NCBI GenBank assembly: GCA_012727895.1
Contig: JAAYGG010000083.1
Span: 1 to 49,992, forward strand
DNA: 49,992 nucleotides
Source of the DNA: Bacillota bacterium
GTDB taxonomy: Bacteria; Bacillota; UBA4882; UBA10575
Direction of reading: 5' to 3'
Each line of letters opens with the position of its first letter. Within the stretch, counting starts at the first letter, position 1. Position numbers and translations under genes: made by a program. Shown piece after piece: positions 1 through 7,902 of this stretch. The notes under the pieces were generated by a model. That model was not told the DNA's origin. It did no database searches and saw nothing but the letters and a program-made list of their open reading frames with translations.

Positions 1-15
1 TTCTTTTTTACTCGG

Positions 16-44
16 TTGCAATAATTTACGGTATAAAGTAATAT
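16..44 (+). promoter_or_regulatory. candidate sigma-A promoter for the lipoprotein gene
   Basis: TTGCAA at 16-21 and TAATAT at 39-44 are separated by 17 bp, in an AT-rich stretch that contrasts with the GC-rich coding DNA. It lies about 57 nt before the GTG start at 101. The -10 differs from consensus at two positions and the stretch contains other AT-rich hexamers, so the exact site is uncertain. Confidence 0.33.
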
Positions 45-100
45 ATAAGTAGCGCGTACCGGGGAAAGCAGCGAAGAAATGGCAGAACGGTGGTGAGAAG

Positions 101-1033
101 GTGAAGAGGATTACCAGAGTGGTTATGTTGGCGGTAATTCTCCTTTTGCCCGTTATTCTCTTTGGCTGCCACAAAGAGGAGGAAACGGAAGTAGCCGCCT
201 TTACATACCGGGGAATTCTCTTTGAAGGCTTTAACCCGGAGAAACACAAACCCACTCCGGAACTGGCCCGGGGCGTTGAAATGGAGCGGGTCATGATTAC
301 CCCTGCCGAAATGAAGGCTTTGATGGGTATCGTTGATATGCTGGAAAAGAAGGACCTGCTTTACCTTATGGAAATCCCCGTACGGTTTGTCCTGGTGAGC
401 GGCCCGTATTCCTTCGCCGACAAACCCCAAATGACAGTTTATATTGACCGGGAGAAGATTAAGATGGATTACACCGTAGCCGATGACTGGCGGTATAAAT
501 TATCCAAGTTTACTCCCGGTTTGGACCTTTCGGAAGAGCGCGTTTATTTCCAGGGTCTCCCCAAACTCCCCAACTTGTTGCGGATTATCATTCATGAAGT
601 GGGGCATCTGGTCGAGTACAAGGTTTTGGGGTTCAGTTGGCAAGGGCAATTTATCGCCAACAACTTGAACCGGGATTTTGTCGCGATCTCCTGGGATGAG
701 TGGAACAACTGGCGGGACCGGGAAAAGATCCTCTCGCGGCTCCAGGCAATCAAGAAAGGTGAAGAGTTGGCGGAGTTTTTAACCTGGTTTAGCCAGAACT
801 CGTCTTTTTTCAGTGTCTACAGCAGCACGGGAATGACCGAGGATTTTGCGGAAAGTTTTGTTTTTTACTATTTGAGAAACCATTTTGATTATACCTTGCA
901 GTTTTTTTACGGCGGCCACCTGCGCCTTGCCGATCTGACCGCGCCAACCAAGGGAAGAAAGAAGAAGATCGCTTTTATCGACGGCGTGATGCAGGATCCG
1001 GAGTTCTTCGATCTGATAAAAAAGGGGAGATGA
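101..1033 (+). CDS. putative zinc-metallopeptidase lipoprotein
   Basis: The 310-residue product starts with a basic, hydrophobic signal sequence and a lipobox (LFGC, Cys23), so a membrane-anchored lipoprotein is expected outside the cell. An HEVGH motif at residues 165-169 gives the two His and one Glu of an HExxH zinc site. A later TEDFAESF segment (around residue 245) could supply the third ligand, as in gluzincin-like peptidases. I do not recognise a named family, and the substrate is unknown. The GTG start at 101 puts the signal peptide at the N-terminus; the Shine-Dalgarno is weak. The TRAP-type binding protein gene follows after 4 nt, so the two are very likely co-transcribed and may act together at the cell surface (inference). 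Confidence 0.75.
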   Translation: MKRITRVVMLAVILLLPVILFGCHKEEETEVAAFTYRGILFEGFNPEKHKPTPELARGVEMERVMITPAEMKALMGIVDMLEKKDLLYLMEIPVRFVLVSGPYSFADKPQMTVYIDREKIKMDYTVADDWRYKLSKFTPGLDLSEERVYFQGLPKLPNLLRIIIHEVGHLVEYKVLGFSWQGQFIANNLNRDFVAISWDEWNNWRDREKILSRLQAIKKGEELAEFLTWFSQNSSFFSVYSSTGMTEDFAESFVFYYLRNHFDYTLQFFYGGHLRLADLTAPTKGRKKKIAFIDGVMQDPEFFDLIKKGR

Positions 1034-1037
1034 TATA

Positions 1038-2078
1038 GTGCGTTTTAAATTTCTCCCGGTTATTCTTGTGATTTTTCTCCTGGCCAATTTTATGGTATCT
1101 GCCCGCGACCCCTTAACCCTGCGGGTGGCCACTGCGGAGAACCAGGGGTCGCCGGCAGTGGAGGGACTCTACAGGTTTAAAGAGTTTGTGGAGAGAAGGA
1201 CCAGCGGGAGGATAAAGGTCCAGTTGTATATAGCCGGTACCCGCGGGCAGGAGGAGGAGTTGCTTGAAGGGTTACGCCGCGGGGCGGTGGATGCGGTTTT
1301 GGTCTCTTCCTCCAAGTACAAGGTGTTGGTACCGGAGATGGAGTTGTTAAGCCTGCCATTGCTCTTTGCCACCGAGGAACACTGGCAGGAGGCGCTAAAC
1401 GGCCGCCCCGGCCAACGGTTGGGGGATTTCGCCTTCCAGCGCCGGCGGGAAATGGTCATGGGTTATATGACCACCGGATCCCAGAATATTTTTACCCGGC
1501 GGGACCTGGTTAGCCTCGGCGGGTTGCGCGGGATGAAGATCAGCGCCGGGTCGTCTTCGTTGACCCTGGAAGCCTGGCGGGCCCTGGGTCTGGAGCCGGT
1601 GGTGGTTGCCGATTCGGAACTCACGGTCGCCCTGCAAAGCGGCTGGGTGGATGCGGTGGGGAGTGATTTCTTCGATTACAACCGGCTGAAACTATATGAG
1701 GCCGCCAAATGCATGGTCCGGACTTGTCACATAATCAGGACCTACCCGTTTATTTTAAGCGGGAGGGCCTGGGACCAGATCCCGCAAAATCTCCGGCGGG
1801 TGGTGATCTCCTGCGGGCAAGAGGCCTGCCTGTGGCAGGCGCGGCATGCCTTTACCAGGAACAAGCAGATAAATGAGGAATTGTCGCGGAAGTACTGGGT
1901 GCGCCCGTTGAACCCGACACCGGAAGAGAGGGCGGCCTGGGAAAAGCAGATCCTTCCCCTGCAAGACCGGGTGGCCGCGCAATTGGGAGTGGAAGATATT
2001 CTCCGGGAGATCCGGGCATTGGCGCCGGAACCCGAGATAACAAAAGAGAAAGGGAGAGGGAAGGAAGAAAGGGAGTAA
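1038..2078 (+). CDS. TRAP transporter DctP-family substrate-binding protein
   Basis: The 346-residue protein has an N-terminal signal sequence followed by the DctP-like pattern: LRVATAENQGSP, then KFVERRTSGRIKVQLY-type and EELLEGLRRGAVDAVLVSS segments, and a LPLLF motif near residue 110. DctP proteins bind organic acids outside the cell for Na+-coupled TRAP transporters. No DctQ or DctM membrane subunit gene is beside it, so it is an orphan binding protein or a sensor/scavenger (inference). The GTG start has a GGGGAG ribosome binding site and lies 4 nt after the lipoprotein gene. The C-terminus becomes a charged Lys/Glu/Arg tail where a 20-bp tandem repeat runs into the stop codon. Family assignment is good; substrate unknown. 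Confidence 0.82.
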   Translation: MRFKFLPVILVIFLLANFMVSARDPLTLRVATAENQGSPAVEGLYRFKEFVERRTSGRIKVQLYIAGTRGQEEELLEGLRRGAVDAVLVSSSKYKVLVPEMELLSLPLLFATEEHWQEALNGRPGQRLGDFAFQRRREMVMGYMTTGSQNIFTRRDLVSLGGLRGMKISAGSSSLTLEAWRALGLEPVVVADSELTVALQSGWVDAVGSDFFDYNRLKLYEAAKCMVRTCHIIRTYPFILSGRAWDQIPQNLRRVVISCGQEACLWQARHAFTRNKQINEELSRKYWVRPLNPTPEERAAWEKQILPLQDRVAAQLGVEDILREIRALAPEPEITKEKGRGKEERE

Positions 2079-2120
2079 AAAAGGAAGAAAGGAAATAAAA
2101 ATAGAAGAAAGGAAATAAAA
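2061..2120. repeat. 20-bp tandem repeat x3 spanning a stop codon
   Basis: Three consecutive 20-bp units at 2061-2080, 2081-2100 and 2101-2120 share the pattern AAGGAAGAAAGG(G/A)A(G/A)TAAAA. The TAA stop of the TRAP binding protein gene (2076-2078) lies inside the first unit. Units differ from one another by only a few bases. The repeat sits between the gene end and its terminator. Confidence 0.85.
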
Positions 2121-2153
2121 ACGGGCATGCGCCCTGCATAACTGCAAAACCAC

Positions 2154-2181
2154 AAAGCCGGGGTTGCCCCCGGCTTTTTTT
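2154..2181 (+). terminator. intrinsic terminator after the TRAP binding protein gene
   Basis: AAAGCCGGGG (2154-2163) pairs with CCCCGGCTTT (2167-2176) around a 3-nt loop, and the T run continues to 2181. It ends the lipoprotein-TRAP operon. Read on the other strand the hairpin also lies just after the rqcH stop (2186), but with only a short T run, so it may be weakly bidirectional. Confidence 0.85.
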
Positions 2182-2185
2182 GTGT

Positions 2186-3979
2186 CTATTCGTCCCCGTC
2201 CACCGCTATTCCCAGGCGTTTCAGGATTGCCGGGTCGGGGGTAATGGTTAAGGTCTGGAAGTTCTTGTAAAGGACAAAACCGGGCCGGGCGCCGGCGGGT
2301 TTCCGCACATGACGCCTTTCGGTATAGTCCACCGGCACCTTGGTGGAATGACGGGCTTTACTGAAATAGACGGCCAGGTTGGCCGCTTCCAAGAGGGCCT
2401 CCTCGCCGGCTTCCTTTCCCCCGCAGCGGATGAGTACATGGCTGCCGGGGATTTTTTGTGTATGGAACCAGAGATCGCGGGGGGAAGAGAGCTTGAAAGT
2501 CAACTCATCGTTCTGCCGGTTGTTCTTCCCCACCAGGATCTCCCACCCTTCGCTGGAGCGGAAGAGGGCCGGGCGCCCGCCGGGTGACCGCCGGGAACGG
2601 CCCGGGTCACGGCGGCCTTTGGCCAAGCCGGCCTCTTGCATCTCTTCTTCCACAGCCAGTAGTTCCTCAAGGTCCAAATCATTCTGGATGCTGCTTTCCA
2701 GAGATTCCAGGTAGGCCAGTTCCTCTCTGGTCTTTTCCAGTTCCGCGGCGATCCGGGTCTGCCCTTTCTTGGCCTTGGCATATTTTTTAAAGTAATTCTG
2801 CGCGTTCTGATTCGCCGGGAGCGCCGGGTCCAGGGGGATGGTTACCGTCTTCCCCTCCGGGTCATAGTAATTGACCAGTTCCACCTGGCTTGCGCCCCGG
2901 GGAACCTGGCGCCCGTAGGCGGTGAGGAGTTCCCCGTAGATCCGCCAGAGGCCGGCATCTTCCGCTTGCGCCAGTTCTTCCCGTTGCTTTTCCGCTTTTT
3001 TCTCCGCCTTTTTCTTCGCCCGGGTGATGATCTTGAGAAGCTTGCGCCGGTGTGAGGCCAACTCCTCCTGGTGCTCCTGGCGGTCGAGGGTCATTGCCAC
3101 CGCCTGGCTCATACCGGCGGCAGGGGTCAGCGCGGACTCGGGCAGGGAAAGAGGGCGAAAGGGAAAGAAATCTGCCGGTTGGCCGTTTTTTTCGTAGCAA
3201 TAGGGATGGATCTGTCCCGCCTGGATCTGCCGGTGGAGCTCGTCCAGGATGGAGTGGATTTTTCCCGCATGGGCCGGCGTCTCTTCCGGGGAAATAGCGC
3301 CCGCCGTGGTTTTGGGATCGAGGCCGGCCCGGTGCAAGACTTCTGCAGCCAGGAACGGGGAGACGCCCAGGATCTCTTCGACCAGGATTTGGCGGAGGGG
3401 CCGTTCGGAGGGAGAACGGTCGATGACCAACTGGAGATCCTGGACGGAGAGGGTCTCCAGGTGGCGCCCGGCCGGAGACGGCGGCGGGGTGTAGGCAGCC
3501 CCCGGCAGGACCGGCCGGGACTGGCCATCCCTTTCCGGGAGGCGTTTTAAAGCATCGAGGATCCGGCCTTCCCCGTCGACCAGCACCAGATTGGCAAAGC
3601 GGCCGGTGGCTTCAAAGATCAGGGTAAAGACGGTCAAGCCTTCTTCAGCGTTGTAATTTTCAATTTTGAAATGGAGAATCCGTTCGGAGGGCGGCTGGCT
3701 TACTTCTAAAAACCTCCCTCCCTGCAGGTATTTACGGAGTAGCATGCAAAAGGCCGGCGGTTCCTGAGGGGAAGCCGGCTTCTTCTCGATCAGGTGGCTC
3801 CGGTAAAAGCGGGGATGAACAGAAAAAAGCAACCAGAGATCCCGCCGGGGAAAAGGATGAAAGACCGAGAGGACCACTTTTTCCCGGCCGGGCTGGAAGA
3901 TCCGGTCGATTCTGCCGTTGACCAAAATTTGCTGGTATTCTTGACACAGAGCAGCGACAGCCAAAGCATCAAAAGGCAT
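2186..3979 (-). CDS. rqcH: RqcH / NFACT-family ribosome quality control protein
   Basis: The 597-residue product matches the NEMF/Rqc2/RqcH (FbpA) family. It has an NFACT-N domain starting MPFDALAVAA, a helical coiled-coil middle (about 310-430, rich in Lys, Glu and Arg), and an NFACT-R domain with a segment of the type DLWFHTQKIPGSHV near residue 520. In Bacillus RqcH binds 50S subunits that carry stalled nascent chains and recruits tRNA-Ala to add a C-terminal alanine tail marking the chain for proteolysis. The conserved Asp-Arg pair of NFACT-N appears here as SER (Glu99-Arg100). It is divergent from the Ca2+-ATPase gene. Length is normal for the family. Confidence 0.93.
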   Translation of the reverse strand: MPFDALAVAALCQEYQQILVNGRIDRIFQPGREKVVLSVFHPFPRRDLWLLFSVHPRFYRSHLIEKKPASPQEPPAFCMLLRKYLQGGRFLEVSQPPSERILHFKIENYNAEEGLTVFTLIFEATGRFANLVLVDGEGRILDALKRLPERDGQSRPVLPGAAYTPPPSPAGRHLETLSVQDLQLVIDRSPSERPLRQILVEEILGVSPFLAAEVLHRAGLDPKTTAGAISPEETPAHAGKIHSILDELHRQIQAGQIHPYCYEKNGQPADFFPFRPLSLPESALTPAAGMSQAVAMTLDRQEHQEELASHRRKLLKIITRAKKKAEKKAEKQREELAQAEDAGLWRIYGELLTAYGRQVPRGASQVELVNYYDPEGKTVTIPLDPALPANQNAQNYFKKYAKAKKGQTRIAAELEKTREELAYLESLESSIQNDLDLEELLAVEEEMQEAGLAKGRRDPGRSRRSPGGRPALFRSSEGWEILVGKNNRQNDELTFKLSSPRDLWFHTQKIPGSHVLIRCGGKEAGEEALLEAANLAVYFSKARHSTKVPVDYTERRHVRKPAGARPGFVLYKNFQTLTITPDPAILKRLGIAVDGDE

Positions 3980-4137
3980 GGTTATCCCCCATTTCTTAAA
4001 CAGTATAACACTCCTGGAAGCGGTTTGGCAACCCTCACCAGGGAAGCATTTTTCACCGGGCCCGGCATAGAATTAGGACGAGATAACGAGGATAATCCGC
4101 ATGACCCGGCTGCGAGAGTAGAGGGGGGTTGACAGGC

Positions 4138-6978
4138 TTGTCGAAAAGCTGGTGGATGATATCGCCGGAAGAGACCGCAAAAGAGTTGGGAGTTCCTTTG
4201 GCCGGCCCCTACGCACGCGCTGCCGGCCTTACGCCCCGGGAAGCCGCCAGGAGACTCATGGTTTTCGGGGAGAACCGCCTGGAGAAAAAGGAGAGGCTTT
4301 CCCCACTGCGCCTGTTTTTCTCCGAGTTTACCGATTTTATGGTCCTGGTGCTGCTGGGAGCGGTAATCATCTCCGGCGCGCTGGGGGAATGGCATGACGC
4401 CATTACGATCCTGGCCATTGTTTTTCTCAACGCAATTCTCGGTTTTGTCCAGGAATACCGGGCGGAACGCTCGCTGCAGGCCTTGAAAGAACTGTCGGCC
4501 CCGCAGGCCCGCGTGCTCAGGGGGGGAGAGTTGCAAGTAATCCCCGCAGTGCAGGTGGTCCCCGGGGACTTGCTGGTCCTTGAGACCGGGGACCGGGTGC
4601 CCGCCGATGTGCGTTTGGTGGAAGCCGAGGGCCTGGAGGTGGATGAATCGCCGTTGACCGGCGAGTCTTTACCCGTGGCCAAGGAGACGGCGGCGATGAA
4701 AGAGAAGAACCCGGGGTTGGGGGAACGGCGGAATATGGTCCAGGCCGGGACGACGATCACACGCGGGCGGGCCAAGGGCCTGGTGGTGGCGACCGGGATG
4801 GAAACGGAATTGGGGAAGATCGCCGGGCTTTTGGAGGCTTCCGCCGGCGGCCCCACGCCGCTACAGAAACGCCTGGACCAACTGGGCAAAGTCCTGGTAG
4901 CCTTCTGTATTGTTGTCTGTGTCTGCGTTGGCCTGCTCGGCCTTTACCGGGGGGAGAGCTTCCGGAGTATGTTTCTTGCCGCCGTCAGCCTGGCGGTGGC
5001 CGCCATCCCCGAAGGGCTGCCGGCGATCGTCACTATCTCCCTGGCTTTAGGGGTCCAACGGATGATTAAGCGCCAGGTGATCATCAGGCAACTGCCGGCT
5101 GTGGAGACCTTGGGTTGCGCTTCAGTCATCTGCTCGGATAAGACCGGGACCCTCACCCGCAACCAGATGATGGTAACGGCGGTTTTTCTGAACGGGGAAG
5201 AACTTTCCGTCACCGGCAACGGTTTTGCCCCTTACGGGCGCTTGTACTGGCGGCGAAGACCCCTGGCCCCTTTGGAACCTCCGGCCCCCGGCGCGGCCCG
5301 GCCGGCGCTGGTGGCAGGGAAAACCGGGGAAGGGGGCGGCGGGGAAACAGTGAACTACCCGGACGGGGAAGGGCTGCGGCTTTTGCTCAAGGCCGGCCTG
5401 CTTTGTAATAACGCGGTCCTGACCGGCGGCGGGGACGGGGACGGCCCGGGCTGGAAGGTGACCGGCGATCCTACGGAGGGCGCATTGATCGCTTTGGCGC
5501 GCAAGGCGGGCCTCACCGGCGCAAAAGGCCGCCGGCGGCAGGAGATCCCCTTCACCCCGGAAAGGAAGAGAATGAGCGTGGTAGTGGAGGAGGACGGGAA
5601 AACCATCCTCTATACCAAAGGTGCGGCCGACCTGCTCTTGAACCTCTCGGACCGCATCCGCTGGCAGGGGCGGGAGGTACCGTTGCAGCGGATGCACCGG
5701 CGGTTGGTCCTGAGGGCAGTGGAGAGTATGGCCGCCCGGGCCCTGCGGGTGCTGGCCCTGGCCTACCGCCCGCTGCCGGCTATGGAAAAGGCGGGGGAGG
5801 ATGATGAGAAGGACCTGGTCTTTCTCGGGCTGGTGGGGATGATTGATCCGCCACGCCCGGAGGTGAAAGCGGCCATCCGCACCTGCAAGCAGGCGGGGAT
5901 CAGGACCGTGATGATTACCGGGGATTTCCCTGGAACCGCCCGGGCGATCGGCGAAGAACTGGGGTTATTGCGCCCGGACGGGCTGATCCTCACCGGGGCC
6001 CAGCTGGACCGTTTATCCGAAGATAAACTGGCCCGGGTGATTGACCGGGTCGACATTTTCGCCCGGGTCAACCCCTACCACAAGCTCCAGGTGGTACGGG
6101 CCTTTAAGAAACAGGGGAAAGTGGTGGCCATGACCGGCGACGGGGTCAATGACGCCCCGGCGGTGAAAGAGGCGCAAATCGGGGTGGCAATGGGGATCTC
6201 CGGTACGGATGTGACAAAAGAGGCCTCGGATATGGTGATCGCCGATGATAATTTTGCCACCATTGTGGCTGCGGTGGAAGAGGGTCGGGGGATCTACAGC
6301 AACATCAAGAAATTCCTCCGTTACCTCCTAGGCTGCAATACCGGGGAGATCATCACCATGTTCCTGGCGGGCGCGGCCGGGGTCCCCTTCCCACTGGTAC
6401 CCATCCAGATCCTCTGGATTAACCTGGTGACTGACGGCTTGCCGGCGGTAGCCCTCAGTATGGAACCGGCGGCAAAAGAGTTGATGCAGATACCCCCGCG
6501 GGCGCCGGAAGAGAGCATCTTCAGCCACGGCATGGGCTGGCAGATTCTCTGGCAAGGGGCGGTGATCGGCCTTTCCACAGTCTTACTCTTCCTTTTCACC
6601 TTGCTCCAAGGCGCCACCCTGGCCAAAGCGCGCACCGTCGCCTTTTCCGTCCTGGTCTTTTCCCAGTTGAGCTACGCCTTTGTCTGCCGCAGTGAGAGCG
6701 GGTCGCTCCGGACGGGTAAAGCACAGAAAACCCCCCCGCTGGTGGCGGCGGTGCTTTTTTCCGCCCTTATGCAATTGTCCGTGGTTTATCTCCCTTTTTT
6801 GCAGAAGATTTTCCGCACCGCCCCCCTGGGCCTGGGCGACTGGGTGCTGGTGGCGGGCGCCGCTGTCCTTTCCTTCCTGGCAACGCCTCTGGCAAAGGCC
6901 GCCTTCGCCCGTGCTCCCGGGAAAAGGCACCGGGCGACCGTACATCCGTCTTGCCTTGGCGCGGGCGGCGAGTGGTGA
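4138..6978 (+). CDS. P2A-type calcium-transporting ATPase
   Basis: This is a SERCA/YloB/PacL-like pump of about 946 residues that uses ATP to export Ca2+ across the membrane. Visible motifs are the A-domain TGES, PEGLP in M4 (near residue 289), the phosphorylation site DKTGTLT (Asp334), MITGD, TGDGVNDAP, and NLVTDGLP in M6; the M4 Glu and M6 Asn/Asp fit Ca2+ sites. About ten membrane segments are expected. A Gly/Pro/Ala-rich insert (about residues 375-410) lies in the nucleotide-binding domain. The TTG at 4138 lies 9 nt after GAGGGGGG; a TTG at 4129 is too close to it and an ATG at 4156 is also possible. The last residues (GAGGEW) overlap the start of the repeat region. Confidence 0.93.
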   Translation: MSKSWWMISPEETAKELGVPLAGPYARAAGLTPREAARRLMVFGENRLEKKERLSPLRLFFSEFTDFMVLVLLGAVIISGALGEWHDAITILAIVFLNAILGFVQEYRAERSLQALKELSAPQARVLRGGELQVIPAVQVVPGDLLVLETGDRVPADVRLVEAEGLEVDESPLTGESLPVAKETAAMKEKNPGLGERRNMVQAGTTITRGRAKGLVVATGMETELGKIAGLLEASAGGPTPLQKRLDQLGKVLVAFCIVVCVCVGLLGLYRGESFRSMFLAAVSLAVAAIPEGLPAIVTISLALGVQRMIKRQVIIRQLPAVETLGCASVICSDKTGTLTRNQMMVTAVFLNGEELSVTGNGFAPYGRLYWRRRPLAPLEPPAPGAARPALVAGKTGEGGGGETVNYPDGEGLRLLLKAGLLCNNAVLTGGGDGDGPGWKVTGDPTEGALIALARKAGLTGAKGRRRQEIPFTPERKRMSVVVEEDGKTILYTKGAADLLLNLSDRIRWQGREVPLQRMHRRLVLRAVESMAARALRVLALAYRPLPAMEKAGEDDEKDLVFLGLVGMIDPPRPEVKAAIRTCKQAGIRTVMITGDFPGTARAIGEELGLLRPDGLILTGAQLDRLSEDKLARVIDRVDIFARVNPYHKLQVVRAFKKQGKVVAMTGDGVNDAPAVKEAQIGVAMGISGTDVTKEASDMVIADDNFATIVAAVEEGRGIYSNIKKFLRYLLGCNTGEIITMFLAGAAGVPFPLVPIQILWINLVTDGLPAVALSMEPAAKELMQIPPRAPEESIFSHGMGWQILWQGAVIGLSTVLLFLFTLLQGATLAKARTVAFSVLVFSQLSYAFVCRSESGSLRTGKAQKTPPLVAAVLFSALMQLSVVYLPFLQKIFRTAPLGLGDWVLVAGAAVLSFLATPLAKAAFARAPGKRHRATVHPSCLGAGGEW

Positions 6979-7000
6979 GTGGGCGGATGACGATGGCTTT

Positions 7001-7177
7001 TTGCCGGATTGCCGGCAGACGCGGCGTTACTAGCGTCGCATGGCTGCGTTGCTCGGTGCGGGCGGTGCTCGATATACATCGAGTATTATCTGCGCTCCGT
7101 CCTCCCTCGCGCCTAGCCCTGCTTGCTGCTGACGCCGCTGGTGGGGACTGCGGGCTGGCCTGCCGGCAATCCGGCAA
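7001..7177. repeat. palindromic element A (MITE-like, 18-bp terminal inverted repeats)
   Basis: A perfect 18-bp inverted repeat, TTGCCGGATTGCCGGCAG at 7001-7018 and its complement at 7160-7177, bounds a 177-bp segment. The interior is itself imperfectly palindromic and centred on a CTCGAT-ATAC-ATCGAG hairpin near 7070-7085. The left end resembles the left end of element B, and the likeness starts upstream at the ATPase stop codon. There is no open frame of interest and no clear target-site duplication. Confidence 0.75.
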
Positions 7178-7359
7178 GGGCACACCCCGGCGCGCTGGGG
7201 TCGGGCGCCGGGCCCGGGTCTGGTTTTGGGTATGGGCGAGGGTTATGGCTCAAGTACCGGGGGACAGGTGGTAAACTGTTAACAACCAATAGTGAGCACG
7301 GATACTACTGAGCACGAGCAACGAGTGATGAGTGTGAGTGGGCGAGTGGTGATGGCTCT

Positions 7360-7710
7360 TTGCCGGATTGCCGGCAGACGCGGCGTAATTAGTCGCGCGC
7401 TGCGCGCGTGCACATGGCTGCGTTGCCCGGTCCGGGCGATACTCTAAACTGGCGGGGGCTCCAAAAAAACGGAGCCTGGGAAGACGGCCCTGGGCGTGCT
7501 TGGCGAGGGGGGAAGAAAAACCGGGGCAAGCCGCAGGAGGCGGCGCGGTGGCTTCGGGACATGGAGGTCCCCGTAAGCCACGTACCCGGTTTTCCTTCCC
7601 ACCGAGCCTTAGCAGCCCGGCCGGATTCCTTGGTTCCGGTTTTTTGGAGCCCCCGCCAGGCGGTAGAATTTAGGCGGGGACTGGGGGTTGGCCTGCCGGC
7701 AATCCGGCGA
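7360..7710. repeat. palindromic element B, related to element A
   Basis: The 18-bp end sequence of element A recurs at 7360-7377, with its complement at 7693-7710 (17 of 18 positions), bounding 351 bp. Element B shares with element A about 30 bp of left flank (GTGAGTGGGCG...GATGGCT) and an internal CATGGCTGCGTTG(C)(T/C)CGG segment, but it has a different, larger palindromic core. No transposase is present. A non-autonomous mobile element or a structured repeat of the genome is the likeliest reading. Confidence 0.72.
7451..7657. repeat. 207-nt imperfect long inverted repeat inside element B
   Basis: GGCGGGGGCTCCAAAAAA (7451-7468) pairs perfectly with 7640-7657. Inner segments also pair: a GAAGAAAAACCGGG-like arm near 7511-7526 with a CCCGGTTTTCCTTCCC arm near 7585-7600, and GTGGCTTCGGGAC (7548-7560) with GTCCCCGTAAGCCAC (7567-7581). 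The dyad is centred near 7563. As RNA this would form one long rod-like hairpin; as DNA, a cruciform. Whether it is transcribed is unknown. Confidence 0.7.
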
Positions 7711-7716
7711 TGGACA

Positions 7717-7749
7717 TAAGAAACGCCCGGATGTGCATACAACCGGGCG
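7717..7749 (-). terminator. possible terminator of the fapR-fabH operon
   Basis: Read on the minus strand, CGCCCGG (7749-7743) pairs with CCGGGCG (7730-7724) across a 12-nt loop and is followed by TTTCTTAT. It is about 150 nt after the fabH stop, beyond the 14-bp tandem repeat. The loop is long and the T run interrupted, so its strength is doubtful. Confidence 0.4.
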
Positions 7750-7794
7750 AAAAGTCTTGAACAATGAGTCCTGGGTATCGAAGGTTGAACACAG

Positions 7795-7893
7795 GTGACG
7801 AGCGACGAGTGACGAGCGACGAGTGACGAACGACGAGTGACGAACGACGAGTGACGAACGACGAGTGACGAACCGACGAGTAACGAACGGCGA
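7795..7893. repeat. 14-bp tandem repeat, 7 copies, next to the fabH stop
   Basis: Seven head-to-tail units of GTGACGARCGACGA lie at 7795, 7809, 7823, 7837, 7851, 7865 (15 bp) and 7880-7893. The first five are nearly identical and the two nearest fabH are diverged. The array ends 9 nt from the fabH stop at 7903. A degenerate relative (GAGCACGAGCAACGAGTGATGAG) is at about 7310-7333. Units are directly adjacent with no spacers, so this is not a CRISPR. Confidence 0.92.
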
Positions 7894-7902
7894 GTTCCAG
7901 GC

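Noticed and set aside
5270-5360. Frameshift in the Ca2+-ATPase at the Gly/Pro-rich insert
   Set aside because: The frame is continuous and family motifs resume on both sides, so it is an in-frame insertion.
7795-7893. CRISPR array
   Set aside because: Units are 14 bp and directly adjacent with no unique spacers, and no cas genes are present.
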